Below, in pieces: positions 18,071-27,744 of a DNA stretch of 64,000 nucleotides. The notes beneath the pieces were generated by a model. It was not told where the DNA came from and made no database searches. It saw only the letters and a program-made list of their open reading frames with translations. Source of the DNA: Thalassoglobus neptunius. Its GTDB lineage: Bacteria; Planctomycetota; Planctomycetia; Planctomycetales; Planctomycetaceae. Each line of letters starts with the position of its first letter. The stretch's first letter is position 1. The DNA is taken from assembly GCF_007859735.1 (NCBI RefSeq), contig NZ_SIHI01000001.1, forward strand, positions 852,170-916,169. Direction: 5' to 3'. A program made the position numbers and the translations under genes.

Positions 18071-19242
18071 TACTCGCTGTCAGAAAATGGGAGACTGGCG
18101 GCTTTCTGGCTGAGACGTGCGAGACGCTGTTTCCCATCTTCAACGGCAGTGCGGATCTCGTTGGCATTCTGAGTGCTAAGCGTTCGCATCTCGTTGATGA
18201 TCTCCAACGAGCGCTCCTGATAATTCGTCACAGAGTCGACAAGTTTCTGAACAGCTTCGTATCGCACAGTTGGCCCGTAACCTGCTTTCACAGCTGCCTC
18301 CTGAACCTTGCCACCGATTTCAGAAAGATCTTCGAGACTCTTGCTGACACCTTCCTTCATCGCTTCCAGAGTTTCGGTACTCTCATGCAGCCCAAAAAGT
18401 CCGGTGAACGAAGCAGTCAATGCGGTCAACACACTTTCATTCGTGCTGAAGAAACTGATTGCCTGCTGATAAACTCGTTCCTTCGCGCTGGTGATCTGCT
18501 TCAGCCGAGCCATCACCACTTCTGAAGTGTTGTAGCTGACTGTTAGATTGTCAGCGAGATCTTTGGCGATCTGATATCGCTTGTCTTCGTTCTGAACTTC
18601 GCGAAGTTTTTCGTCGCGGGCAAGCTCCAGTTTGGCCAGTTCCGCGCGATCCGCCTCCGAATTCTCTTCAACGGTCTTCATCGCCTCGTCAAGTTCCGTC
18701 TTCGCGATGGCCAACTTCTCTTCCGCTTTCTTTAACACATCGAGAGCGAGAACTTCGGATTCCTTGAGCGCCCCGCGAAAATCCTGGTAGGCGTTGGCAA
18801 TGGTTTGTTCTCGTTCGATTTGATCGCGTGAGTCCTCCGCGACATCCAGATAAACCTCTTTGACTTTGTCAAAACGCGTCGCGATGTCTCCCCGCGAAAT
18901 CTTCATCCAGACGTTTTGCACTCTCTCGATGGCGCCCAGTTTCCCGTCTTCCACCTGTTCGACCATCATCTTCGCATCGTCGCGAATGCTGTTGAAACCG
19001 TTGGTAATCTCTTCATAACGATTCCCCAGCTCCATTCCAGAAACCTGTTCCCGAACCACTTCGTTGAACAGCGACGCCTGATTGAGCGTGTGAGCAATGG
19101 CGGCCACTTTCTCTTCGTCGAGATCAGAGATCTGATTCAATAGTGCGACGATCGGAGCATCCTCCGATTTCTGATCACTCACTAAGCCCAAATCGCGGAG
19201 TTGCCCCATCGCCCGGTCAAGATATTTCAGTGAAGTGCTCAT
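18070..19242 (-). CDS. Coiled-coil protein of unknown function, first gene of operon
   Basis: 390 residues from the ATG at 19242, with GGGGAG just upstream. Almost all helix. An N-terminal part ('LNQISDLDEEKVAAIAHTL', then 'NRYEEITNGFNSIRDD') leads into a long coiled coil (about 120-250) and a C-terminal helical segment with 'TALTASFTGLFGLHESTETL'. No signal peptide or membrane segment. The style resembles TelA-type 'toxic anion resistance' proteins and proteins loosely labelled 'cell surface protein', but I see no diagnostic motif. With the next two genes it forms a coupled operon. Confidence 0.78.
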   Translation of the reverse strand: MSTSLKYLDRAMGQLRDLGLVSDQKSEDAPIVALLNQISDLDEEKVAAIAHTLNQASLFNEVVREQVSGMELGNRYEEITNGFNSIRDDAKMMVEQVEDGKLGAIERVQNVWMKISRGDIATRFDKVKEVYLDVAEDSRDQIEREQTIANAYQDFRGALKESEVLALDVLKKAEEKLAIAKTELDEAMKTVEENSEADRAELAKLELARDEKLREVQNEDKRYQIAKDLADNLTVSYNTSEVVMARLKQITSAKERVYQQAISFFSTNESVLTALTASFTGLFGLHESTETLEAMKEGVSKSLEDLSEIGGKVQEAAVKAGYGPTVRYEAVQKLVDSVTNYQERSLEIINEMRTLSTQNANEIRTAVEDGKQRLARLSQKAASLPFSDSE

Positions 19243-19509
19243 CACTCTCCCCGAGAACGCTGAAGGAATAGAACGTCAGCTTCAGAACCTGAAACCGATC
19301 AAGCGATTATGATCCTAACTCTGCGAGGAATTATCGTCTACTCTTCAGTCAGGAAAGTCTCCCCGACAGAGGCCGACTGCGAAGAATCTGCGAACATTCG
19401 ATCAACACGTCCATTGATCCGAATCCGTTTTCACAGACTCAACATGAAGGCTGTCCCCCCATCGCCCACATCTCGATGCGTGGCGTTTAGAAAGAGAGTG
19501 ACACCGTTC

Positions 19510-20016
19510 CTACCGCAAGGATTCGTGTCCGAACAGGCGCCTCAGCATGGCGATTTGCCCGACGTGCAGCATCTCATGCTTTGGAGCGAAGCGAAGAGCT
19601 TCCCCTTTCGTCGAAAACATCGGATGCACAGGATCGATTGCCTCATCCAGCGTTTCCTGACTGAGCTGCGATGTCTCCTCGATCACCTGCTGTTGAATCG
19701 CTTTCAGGCTCTTACGAATCGCTTCCGGTGCAGGATAAACCTCCGGATCGGGATTTGGTTGCGATCCCTTTCCGAACAACTTTGCGTATTCACTGACAGG
19801 GAAAAGCTGGTCGTCGTCCGAGCTGAATCCTCGAACTCGCTTCAGGCACAGCCCATATTGTGCAATCGCGATATGACCAACTTGCCACGCAATATGATTG
19901 ATGCCATCCGCCGGTTGCCGAAACCAGTCGGCATCGTCGACATGATCGAGAGTGTCGTTAGTGTAAGCACTGATCTTTTGAAGATCTTCAACAATGATTT
20001 CTAACTCAGACTTCAT
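19510..20016 (-). CDS. DinB-family protein
   Basis: 168 residues, four-helix bundle of the DinB/YfiT type. The three His ligands are likely in 'NHIAWQVGH' (two) and 'KHEMLHVGQ'. The start has AAAGGAAG 9 bases upstream. Members are metal-dependent and include thiol transferases that use bacillithiol or mycothiol, but many have no known role. It lies 75 bases downstream of nothing on the same strand and is probably a single gene. Confidence 0.87.
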   Translation of the reverse strand: MKSELEIIVEDLQKISAYTNDTLDHVDDADWFRQPADGINHIAWQVGHIAIAQYGLCLKRVRGFSSDDDQLFPVSEYAKLFGKGSQPNPDPEVYPAPEAIRKSLKAIQQQVIEETSQLSQETLDEAIDPVHPMFSTKGEALRFAPKHEMLHVGQIAMLRRLFGHESLR

Positions 20017-20091
20017 AACAGCTTCTTCCTTTGGGCGAACTTCTTTTGTGTCTTACAATAAGTTCAAGAGAATCACAAAAACAGGATTCGT

Positions 20092-21357
20092 TTACTCCCC
20101 GATACAGATCAAGTATTCCTGACGGCGGGGGCCAATCCCTTTGCCGAACCGGTAGAAAATCTGATTTCCGACAACTGACGGAGTCGGAAACAAATCCGTT
20201 CCGAGACGTGTTCGAGAGACTTCTTCATAGCGATCCGGGTTCGCTCGAATTACGAAAACTTCTCCGTCTTCGTTCGCCAGATAAATGGTGTCGTTCACGA
20301 GGACAGGAGATGAACTGACATCGCCTCCTAATCGTTTCTTCCACATCTCTTCACCATCGGACGCACGCCAGCAGTACAAGATTCCGCCGTCGGCGAAGGC
20401 ATAAAGATAGCCGTTATGAATCACCATCGACTGTTCGTAACACTTGCGTTTGTTCCTCCAGACGACTTCTCCGGACCCGTCAGCTTTGACGGCGATCGTC
20501 TCAGCCTTTGGGTATCCGCCACTGGCGAAAACTGTATCCTCGTTCCAGACAATTGTTCCGCAGGTCGCCTGAGTGGTTCCAGGAACACTCCATAGTTTCT
20601 CACCGGTCGCAGGGTTAAAGCTCGAAACTTCGAAGAGCCCGCTGATCAGCAACTGCTCACGTCCCGCAACATTCGCCACAACAGGAGAAGAGAAACTCAC
20701 GTCCTGAGTTCGTTCAATCCGCCATGCTTCTTCTCCAGTGTTCTGATGGAAAGCAGCGAGATAGCTTCCCTGATCAGACTCAGCAGCCACGATAACAAGG
20801 TCTGAATACAACAACGGTGATGCGCCATAGCCGAACTTGTATTTCTTGGGATCATAGGCTCCCGCCGACTTTGTCCAGACAAGATCGCCTGTCACATTCA
20901 GGCAACTGACGTTCACTTGTCGATCATTAAAGAACGTCGTGAAAAGAAAGTCCCCATTGCACGCAATCGTGCTCGAAGCATGGGTGTTCTTCGGATGAAT
21001 CTCCGCAGGAAACTTTCCCTGATGGATGGGAGTAATCCAAAGTTGCTTTCCGTTCTTCCGGTCAAAGCAGATCACCCCTTGAATTTGATTCTGAGTGTCA
21101 GCCGTCGCGAGAAAGATCCGATTGCCAACAACGGTCGGAGATGAATGTCCACTGCCGGGAACTTCGACAAGCCACTTCACGTTCTTTCGCTCATTGAATG
21201 TCGTCGGAGGATTCTGCCCCGAACTTGCATGGCTATTCAAATTCGGTCCGCGCCACCACGGCCAATCATTCGCAAAGTCGATCGGCTCAGCGAGCACCGC
21301 TTGAACCTGCAACACAACAAACAATAAGACCCCAAATCGAAACGTTTGCTCCTTCAC
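20092..21357 (-). CDS. Secreted PQQ-like beta-propeller protein
   Basis: About 421 residues from a GTG at 21357, chosen because AGGAG is seven bases upstream; GTG 21363 is too close to it. A signal peptide ends at 'AVLAEP'. Then 'WPWWRGPNLNSHASSG' opens the planctomycete PQQ-propeller pattern, with repeated 'CFDRKNGKQLW'-, 'AFHQNTGEEAW'- and 'WRASDGEEMWKKRL'-type blades. No catalytic residues of quinoprotein dehydrogenases are visible, so it is probably a BamB-like binding or scaffold protein outside the cytoplasmic membrane. Three relatives occur in this window. Confidence 0.88.
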   Translation of the reverse strand: MKEQTFRFGVLLFVVLQVQAVLAEPIDFANDWPWWRGPNLNSHASSGQNPPTTFNERKNVKWLVEVPGSGHSSPTVVGNRIFLATADTQNQIQGVICFDRKNGKQLWITPIHQGKFPAEIHPKNTHASSTIACNGDFLFTTFFNDRQVNVSCLNVTGDLVWTKSAGAYDPKKYKFGYGASPLLYSDLVIVAAESDQGSYLAAFHQNTGEEAWRIERTQDVSFSSPVVANVAGREQLLISGLFEVSSFNPATGEKLWSVPGTTQATCGTIVWNEDTVFASGGYPKAETIAVKADGSGEVVWRNKRKCYEQSMVIHNGYLYAFADGGILYCWRASDGEEMWKKRLGGDVSSSPVLVNDTIYLANEDGEVFVIRANPDRYEEVSRTRLGTDLFPTPSVVGNQIFYRFGKGIGPRRQEYLICIGE

Positions 21358-21662
21358 CAACACACTCCTGCCAGAATCCGATTCGAATGTTTCACTTGGG
21401 ACATTGTTCGCTTGAGAGCGGACAACGACGAAATCCCGGAAACGTGTGGCATCAATTGCTCAAACGAAAGTGCATGCTGGGCATTGATGAACTTTCCGGA
21501 CAAGAAGATCGTAGAGTCTGGTCAATCAATGCGGAACACTTCACAGACCATGAGAGTTCGAAAGACTCGAAATCCATTTCCGCAAATGAATGAGGCCGAA
21601 GCGTCATTTCGAGACGCCCTGCCCCGCTTCCCAGCGACATCATTCTCGATTCGCTGACAGAA

Positions 21663-22982
21663 TCACGGATCGATGGCACCTTGAAACGGTGCGGGAAGAA
21701 GCATGGAGTGATGATGAAACAGCACCAGCTTGCCCTGTTCGCCTAAGAACTGCGTAAAGAACAGAATAAAGACGTAAAAGCAAAGTGCCGCAATGAGAAT
21801 CGCTCCGCAGGTCCACCGGATCGAGAAGTGAGAACGGAGCTGCGATTCACGCTTTCGAACAGCCCTCGCATAGACCGATCCCAAGAGAATTCGCGTCGGA
21901 AGAATCGTGACAACGAAGATCAACGTGATCGGCCACATCGCCTCGGGGGGCAGCAAGAACGCCTTGAAAAGATAGAGCGGAATCGTGAGCAGATAAAGCA
22001 CGATCAGCGCGAGGGTCCAGGCAATCGGAGCGTGCTGCCAGAGCGATCGGATTTCTCTCAATTGCACCCCGGCAGCAAAACGTTGCTCGCATGCAAATCG
22101 TGCTTGAAGGAATGGCGCCCAGGACAGGACAATCGCCAGCATTGCTCCCCCAAGAACCGTGAAGATCAGTTGCCCTCCCTCGGGTTCCCGGGCAATCGCC
22201 AGCAATCCCGTTGGCAGGACCAGCCAAATGAACGCAACGGCGAAACCTTTCACTCCCAGCAGGAAGGTTTTCCCGACTTCAAGGCTTGCAAAGAATTCCT
22301 GAATGGCTTGATCAGCGCGTCTGAAGTAGTTTCCTTCTCGGACCTGTCGGCGAAACCAGAGCACATTCTTCAGAGGACGCAGAAAGCAGCTGAGCGAACC
22401 TCCCCGCGCAATTGCAAAAAGAAGATGCCCGGTGATAGCGATCCAACTGATGGTCAGTGCAAGTTTCCAACCCGCTTCAGCAGGCGATCCGAGAGCGATC
22501 AAAGCAGCATCGGCTGCGAAGCTTCCCAGAAAACGTAGCGGAAGAAGAAAGACCCAAATTCCCAAAGCAACGGTTGCGATTCGAGGAGCTTGGTCCAGAA
22601 GTGGAAATCCGTTCCGAATCTTTCCCGTCCGGGCAACCGCTCCTTCGACTCGCAGAAAATAGCCGAGGACGAAGAAATTGACGATCGGAATTGCTGCCAG
22701 AACGGCGAGAATCAAAACGAGGCTCGTCAACGCGAAAATGCGTCCGATCCCCCACCAGGTGAACGAGAGCGCTCGGCCCATCCATCCGCGAGTTGCCTGC
22801 ACTTCCTCCGACTCAAATGAGCGAATCTCATCAGCTTCTTGAGAGAAGGAATCGCCATGGCCATCTTCCGTCTCATGGCTCGCGGTGACGGCATCGACTT
22901 GCAGTTCGTGAAGACTCGGAGTGGATCTCTCCTCCTGCATTTCCCCGCCAATGCTATTCCGAGCTGTCTCGTATGCACTCAT
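21663..22982 (-). CDS. Polytopic membrane protein of unknown function
   Basis: 439 residues. A hydrophilic N-terminus of about 70 residues precedes seven to eight membrane segments, including 'LTSLVLILAVLAAIPIVNFF' near 85-105. Motifs 'GYFLRVEGAVARTG' and 'GGSLSCFLRPLKN' look conserved but match no family I can name. Such proteins are common in planctomycetes and often annotated only as membrane protein. The gene is divergent from the DUF1549 gene. Confidence 0.82.
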   Translation of the reverse strand: MSAYETARNSIGGEMQEERSTPSLHELQVDAVTASHETEDGHGDSFSQEADEIRSFESEEVQATRGWMGRALSFTWWGIGRIFALTSLVLILAVLAAIPIVNFFVLGYFLRVEGAVARTGKIRNGFPLLDQAPRIATVALGIWVFLLPLRFLGSFAADAALIALGSPAEAGWKLALTISWIAITGHLLFAIARGGSLSCFLRPLKNVLWFRRQVREGNYFRRADQAIQEFFASLEVGKTFLLGVKGFAVAFIWLVLPTGLLAIAREPEGGQLIFTVLGGAMLAIVLSWAPFLQARFACEQRFAAGVQLREIRSLWQHAPIAWTLALIVLYLLTIPLYLFKAFLLPPEAMWPITLIFVVTILPTRILLGSVYARAVRKRESQLRSHFSIRWTCGAILIAALCFYVFILFFTQFLGEQGKLVLFHHHSMLLPAPFQGAIDP

Positions 22983-23273
22983 AGACTCGACAATTCACAG
23001 GGGTGCCGATTGAGCATTGCCTGATTCAGGCGACTGCTGCTGATGGGCACCGAGATCTCGATCCAAAAATGTTCGCGTCGACTCAACGTCTCCGGTTCTC
23101 ACTGGAATTTACCTTTCTGCGGTTCACTTTGTTTCATCGATTTCGTCAAACTCCGAAACTCGCGCACAGTCCCGAAGGTATCTTATGACGCCGGGGACGA
23201 CTCGATCGCTGAAGTTTTCCGGCCTGTCCGCCGCCGTTCACATACGAATTTGCCACAACATATTGCGGTTTCG

Positions 23274-24932
23274 ATGAAGATTCTTGTTCGACCAATGATG
23301 ATTGCACTCGCCGTGATTGGTGTCACGACCCTTGCAGTTCGGTCATCAGCTGTCCCACACACATTCGAACGGAACGTCACCGATGTCGAAAAGGATCGAG
23401 CATCGGATCGTTCAGGAACGACATCCTCGAACTCGACTGCCAAATCGATCGCTGAGGCCCCCGTCGTCGCAGCGGCGAACGCAGAACTGGCACGGCTTTG
23501 GGAAGCAGACGGTTCCGTGCGAGCGGGTGAAGCGAGTGATCTGACACTTCTCCGACGGCTGTCACTGGCACTGCACGGCACGATTCCGTCTCTCGAAGAA
23601 CTGCGACTCTTCGAACAGGATACTGCCCCCGACAGAATCAACCGATGGTGTGAGCGACTTCTCAACGACAACCGGTTCGATGACTATTTCGCCGAACGAC
23701 TGGCCCGCGGTTACGTCGGAACCGAAGGAGGAAGGTTCCTCATTTACCGCAGAGACCGCTTCATCAGTTGGCTGACCCAGCAACTCAGAACAAATCGTCC
23801 GTACGACGAAATTGTTTCCGCAATGATCTCCGGCACGGGAGTGTGGACCGGACAAGGGGAAGTGAATTTCCTGACAAGCGGATTCGATGACAACGACTTC
23901 GACCCGAACAAGATCACCGCTCGGTCGGTCCGTGCGTTTCTCGGCCAGCGTATGGATTGTGCTCAATGTCATGATCACCCGTTCGACCGCTGGAAGCAAA
24001 GCGAGTTTGAAGGTCTCGCTGCCCATTTCGCTCAGGTTCAGATCAGCCTCGTGGGACTGACCGACGACAAGACGAAAGAGCATGTAATTGATGACGGAAC
24101 AACTGAAGACGGCCGGGCTGTCGCTCCATCTGTTCCCTTTCATCCCGAGTGGCTTTCCGAAAGTGAATCGCGTCGGGAGCAACTCGCAGCATGGATCACA
24201 CACCCTGAGAACGTGCGTTTTGAGCGCGCTACCGCCAACCGAATCTGGGGACTTTTGTTCGGCCGCCCTTTCGCAACAGATCGGCCGGTCGATGATCTCC
24301 CCGATCCCGGAACCGATCCGCGTCTTGCAATGCTCGATCTGCTGGGAGAGGACTTCCGCAAAAAAGGCTATGACCTGAAACGACTCATTCGAGTGATTGT
24401 CGCGACCGATGCCTTTCGCATGAGTTCGATTCCCCCAGAGACTCAAAACGTCGAAGGCATTCCAGACAACTGGAGCGTCTTCCCGCTCGTGCGATTGCGA
24501 CCGGAACAGGTAATCGGATCAATGATCCAGGCAAACAATATTCGGACGGTTGATCAAAATTCTCACCTGTTCGTCCGGGCTTTGAAATTCTTTCGGGCCA
24601 ATGATTTCGTCGACGAATTCGGGGACCCGGGAGCAGAAGAACTTCAAGCCCGAGCAGGGACAATTCCACAAGCGTTGTTGCGAATGAATGGGGAACTCTC
24701 GCGAGAATTGACGTCCATGAATCCCTTCTTCGCTCCGGGACGGATCGCTGCCATCGCCCCGACACCGGAGATGCAGATTGAGACCGTTTACCTCTGCAGC
24801 CTCACACGCAAACCGACGCCCCAAGAACGTCGCTACTTTGAAACCATGTTTCAGGAATCAGGAACGGGGACAGCCATCGAAGACCTGTTCTGGATCATGT
24901 TCAACTCTCCCGAATTCTCCTGGAACCATTGA
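23274..24932 (+). CDS. DUF1549/DUF1553 domain protein
   Basis: About 552 residues from the ATG at 23274, which gives a signal peptide ('MIALAVIGVTTLAV'); the open frame upstream has no similarity. The N-terminal DUF1549 part has 'LRRLSLALHGTIPS' and the conserved 'DCAQCHDHPFDRW'. The DUF1553 part ends with 'SLTRKPTPQERRYF' and 'DLFWIMFNSPEFSWNH'. These large exported proteins, often with a cytochrome c domain that is absent here, are a signature of planctomycetes. Their role is unproven. Sixteen bases separate it from the DUF1501 gene, the usual partner. Confidence 0.93.
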   Translation: MKILVRPMMIALAVIGVTTLAVRSSAVPHTFERNVTDVEKDRASDRSGTTSSNSTAKSIAEAPVVAAANAELARLWEADGSVRAGEASDLTLLRRLSLALHGTIPSLEELRLFEQDTAPDRINRWCERLLNDNRFDDYFAERLARGYVGTEGGRFLIYRRDRFISWLTQQLRTNRPYDEIVSAMISGTGVWTGQGEVNFLTSGFDDNDFDPNKITARSVRAFLGQRMDCAQCHDHPFDRWKQSEFEGLAAHFAQVQISLVGLTDDKTKEHVIDDGTTEDGRAVAPSVPFHPEWLSESESRREQLAAWITHPENVRFERATANRIWGLLFGRPFATDRPVDDLPDPGTDPRLAMLDLLGEDFRKKGYDLKRLIRVIVATDAFRMSSIPPETQNVEGIPDNWSVFPLVRLRPEQVIGSMIQANNIRTVDQNSHLFVRALKFFRANDFVDEFGDPGAEELQARAGTIPQALLRMNGELSRELTSMNPFFAPGRIAAIAPTPEMQIETVYLCSLTRKPTPQERRYFETMFQESGTGTAIEDLFWIMFNSPEFSWNH

Positions 24933-24948
24933 TAATTGAGAACTGACA

Positions 24949-26274
24949 ATGATCCATCACACCGGTTTGCATTCCCTCTTTTCTTCACTGACTCGGCGAC
25001 AGGCTCTTCAGATTGGCCTCGGAACCGGTCTATCATTTCTGCTTCCGACACTCGAAGCGAGATCGGCGGAGAAACGGGGAAAGGAACGTCCCAAATCGAT
25101 CATCGTTTTATGGATGGGAGGCGGGCCAAGCCAACTGGAATCATGGGACCCGCATCCGGAACGTTCCGTCGGAGAGACCGTGTCGAAGATTTCGACGACG
25201 ATTCCGGGACTGGAGATCGGCGACACTCTTCCTCAAATGGCGGAGCAAATCCATCACCTGTCGGTGATCCGTTCAATGGTCTCGAAAGAGGGAGACCATG
25301 AACGCGGAACCTACTATGCTCAAACCGGCTATCGCCCCGATCCCAGTGTCATTCATCCGTCGATGACAGCCGTTATTTCCAAGCAACTCAAGCGAGATGA
25401 TATCGAGATCCCGCAACACATCTCTCTCGCCAGTGGCGACGGTTTCGTTGTCCCTCGCGGCGGATTTCTCGGAGCGGATTACGATGCGTTTCGGATCTAT
25501 GATCCCGGACGAAACATTCACAACATGCGACCGGGAGTCGACGAAGCCCGGCAAAAACGACGACTGGAAGGACTCGACGTCGTTTCCGACGCGTTCGCAT
25601 CGCTTCGACAGATGCCAGTGGCGAAGACCAATCATCAGTCCGTCATTGAAAAAGCACTGACAATGATGTCGTCCAGCCAGTTGGAAGCATTGACGCTTGA
25701 AGGGGAATCGCAATCAACGATCGATCGCTATGGCGACAATCGCTTTGGGCGAGGCTGTCTCGTCGCGCGACGCCTCGTCGAACAGGGAGTACGTGCCATT
25801 CAGGTCGTCCTGTCCGGTTTCGACACACACGTCAACAATCTCGACGGGCAACGGAAACAGTTTGGAATCCTCGATCCCGCATTCGCCACTCTCATCGCTG
25901 ACCTCAAGGAACGGGACCTCCTCGATTCAACAATTGTGCTTTGCCTTGGCGAATTTGGTAGAACGCCGAAAATTAACCCACTCGAGGGACGTGATCACTG
26001 GCCGATCGGTTTCTCATGCGTGCTGGGCGGAGGCGGATTGGCTGCAGGTCATGTGATTGGCGAAACAGATCCGAACGCAGGCCAGACCAACGAACAACAA
26101 CTCACAAAGACGACGCCCCCAGAATCTCCAGTCAGCATTCCAGACTTGTACGCGACGATTCTGACGACGATGGGACTGGATCCCTACGAGGAACTTCAGT
26201 CGCCGATCGGACGGCCCTTCATGCTGAGCGAAGGAATGGCCGTCACCGAGCTTCTTCCGGAACGCCTCCGCTAA
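24949..26274 (+). CDS. DUF1501 domain protein, likely Tat-exported
   Basis: 441 residues. The N-terminus 'LTRRQALQIGLGTGLSFLLP' is a twin-arginine-like signal. The body follows the DUF1501 pattern: 'WMGGGPSQLESWDPHP', 'RSMVSKEGDHERGTY', 'GRGCLVARRLVEQGVRAIQV', 'GEFGRTPKINPLEGRDHWP'. The fold is related to alkaline phosphatase and sulfatase, and Asp/His metal ligands are plausible in the last motif. It is the standard partner of DUF1549/1553. Substrate unknown. Confidence 0.94.
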   Translation: MIHHTGLHSLFSSLTRRQALQIGLGTGLSFLLPTLEARSAEKRGKERPKSIIVLWMGGGPSQLESWDPHPERSVGETVSKISTTIPGLEIGDTLPQMAEQIHHLSVIRSMVSKEGDHERGTYYAQTGYRPDPSVIHPSMTAVISKQLKRDDIEIPQHISLASGDGFVVPRGGFLGADYDAFRIYDPGRNIHNMRPGVDEARQKRRLEGLDVVSDAFASLRQMPVAKTNHQSVIEKALTMMSSSQLEALTLEGESQSTIDRYGDNRFGRGCLVARRLVEQGVRAIQVVLSGFDTHVNNLDGQRKQFGILDPAFATLIADLKERDLLDSTIVLCLGEFGRTPKINPLEGRDHWPIGFSCVLGGGGLAAGHVIGETDPNAGQTNEQQLTKTTPPESPVSIPDLYATILTTMGLDPYEELQSPIGRPFMLSEGMAVTELLPERLR

Positions 26275-26280
26275 AAGCCG

Positions 26281-27345
26281 TCAGTTTACGTCATTCTTCA
26301 TGAACTCCCGCAACACCATGGTCGCGTAGACTCCCGACGGGAGATCAAACCGAAACCGAAGTCCCCCGTCGAACGGATCGACTTCGAGTTCCTCCAACCA
26401 GATGATGAGAGGGCGACGCGCTCCCGGTGTCAGTTTCTTAAATTGTTTGAAATGCTCAGGAGTGAATTGCGAACGCTCAAGAATTTCTGCCTCTTCCCTG
26501 CCGGGCAATTCGACCGGTTGCTTCATTTTGGGACCGAACAAAGGTCCCGTGGTCACCACTTCTCGCTGATCGAATCGTTGTTGATCGGTCTCCGGATCGT
26601 CCGAAATAAATGGTCCTCCCGACCGGACGACTTGCAGCACATCTCCCTTCCGAACCTGATGGACACAACCATTCCTCAGACGTTCTGAAAGCACGAGATT
26701 GAACAAAGCTGACTGTACGGAAGAAAGAGCCAGTCGAACCAGAAACTTCCGTCGCTGAGGAGGAATACTTTGTGGCGAGAGCGTTCCGCGCAGCAACTTC
26801 TCACCCGTTTCAAGAGTTTCCGAATCGATGCCGAATCGTTGAGTCCCAAAGAAATTCGGGACTCCCGATTGCAATAGCATATCTCGAATTTGCTGCGCCC
26901 GAGCGAGTGCGTCTGAGGCGACGTCCCGCACCACGATTTCGAATCGGTTTCCGACAAGATGCCCTGTCTTCAGCTTGTTCCCATGACGAGAAACTTGGAG
27001 AACACGAATGGCATCTGTGTCAATTTGCGGGATTCGGGATTCGCAATTTTCCGGAACGGAAACCCATTGCCGCGTGACTGCCTGACGATCTTTCAGCCCA
27101 GCGACACCGATCTCCCGCCTCGCGACTTCGAGGACTTTCGCAAGGTGCATAAGCAGTTGTTCTGAGGAAACCCCGGTCTTCTCGATCTTCAAATAGAGAT
27201 GCGTCCCTTCACCGCTCGGCAAGTAGAGAGGAATTTCGTCGACGCGAAAATCGGAAGGAGCGGTTTTCAGCGTTCCTTGAATCCCTTGGACCTCTTCCGT
27301 GAGGTACGGCAAAGGGGCTTGAAGTTGTTGACTCAGTGTTTCCAT
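26281..27345 (-). CDS. truD: tRNA pseudouridine(13) synthase TruD
   Basis: About 354 residues from the ATG at 27345 ('METLSQQL'); a TTG 16 codons earlier is open but adds residues not found in the family. 'GTLKTAPSDFRVDEIPLY' and 'SGEGTHLYLKIEKTG' are the N-terminal signature. 'GLKDRQAVTRQ' holds the catalytic Asp near residue 83. TruD converts U13 of tRNA-Glu to pseudouridine. The end, 'GLRFRFDLPSGVYATMVLREFMK', is complete. The stop lies six bases from the convergent DUF1501 stop. Confidence 0.95.
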   Translation of the reverse strand: METLSQQLQAPLPYLTEEVQGIQGTLKTAPSDFRVDEIPLYLPSGEGTHLYLKIEKTGVSSEQLLMHLAKVLEVARREIGVAGLKDRQAVTRQWVSVPENCESRIPQIDTDAIRVLQVSRHGNKLKTGHLVGNRFEIVVRDVASDALARAQQIRDMLLQSGVPNFFGTQRFGIDSETLETGEKLLRGTLSPQSIPPQRRKFLVRLALSSVQSALFNLVLSERLRNGCVHQVRKGDVLQVVRSGGPFISDDPETDQQRFDQREVVTTGPLFGPKMKQPVELPGREEAEILERSQFTPEHFKQFKKLTPGARRPLIIWLEELEVDPFDGGLRFRFDLPSGVYATMVLREFMKNDVN

Positions 27346-27744
27346 CGTTGACCGATTGGTTCGAACCAGAGACAAACACCGCTTGGGGTGCAATGAGCCC
27401 CCGCAGCAGTGAGACCACTTTCATGGGTTCTCGGCGTTCGCCCTGGCTGTTTGAATTGGACTTCGTCCAGTTTGCTCGTGCGACTTCGCAGAGACCATTC
27501 CGAAAAATCCTGCCAGTGGATCGAAAGTGTTCCCAAGAGTAAATCGACGTGACCGAATTTCTCCAACTTGCATCGACAGTTTTGAGTCCGCAATAATCCG
27601 AAAATCTTGATCCTGTTAGGGTTTGGATGCGTTACTGGCAATAATGCGACGATGACACAAAGGAAATGTCGCACTCGTCTGTTCTTTGTCTGAGAACAAA
27701 TGAGAAGTCCGAAACAAGAAGTTTTCAAGGCTGACCACACCACA
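27346..27744. other. Divergent intergenic region with short repeat copy C
   Basis: Between truD and the zinc-ribbon gene. It holds repeat copy C (27456-27484). An ATG at 27700 is an alternative start for the next gene. No other gene is seen. Confidence 0.5.
27456..27484 (+). repeat. Short dispersed repeat, copy C
   Basis: TTGGACTTCGTCCAGTTTGC followed by TCGTGCGA. It differs from copy D at 55852-55880 in three positions or so, and shares both arms with the inner part of copies A and B. TGGACTTCGTCCA is itself a palindrome. Confidence 0.6.

Noticed and set aside
23562-24446. 294-codon minus-strand ORF opposite the DUF1549 gene
   Set aside because: Antisense shadow of a well-defined planctomycete gene.
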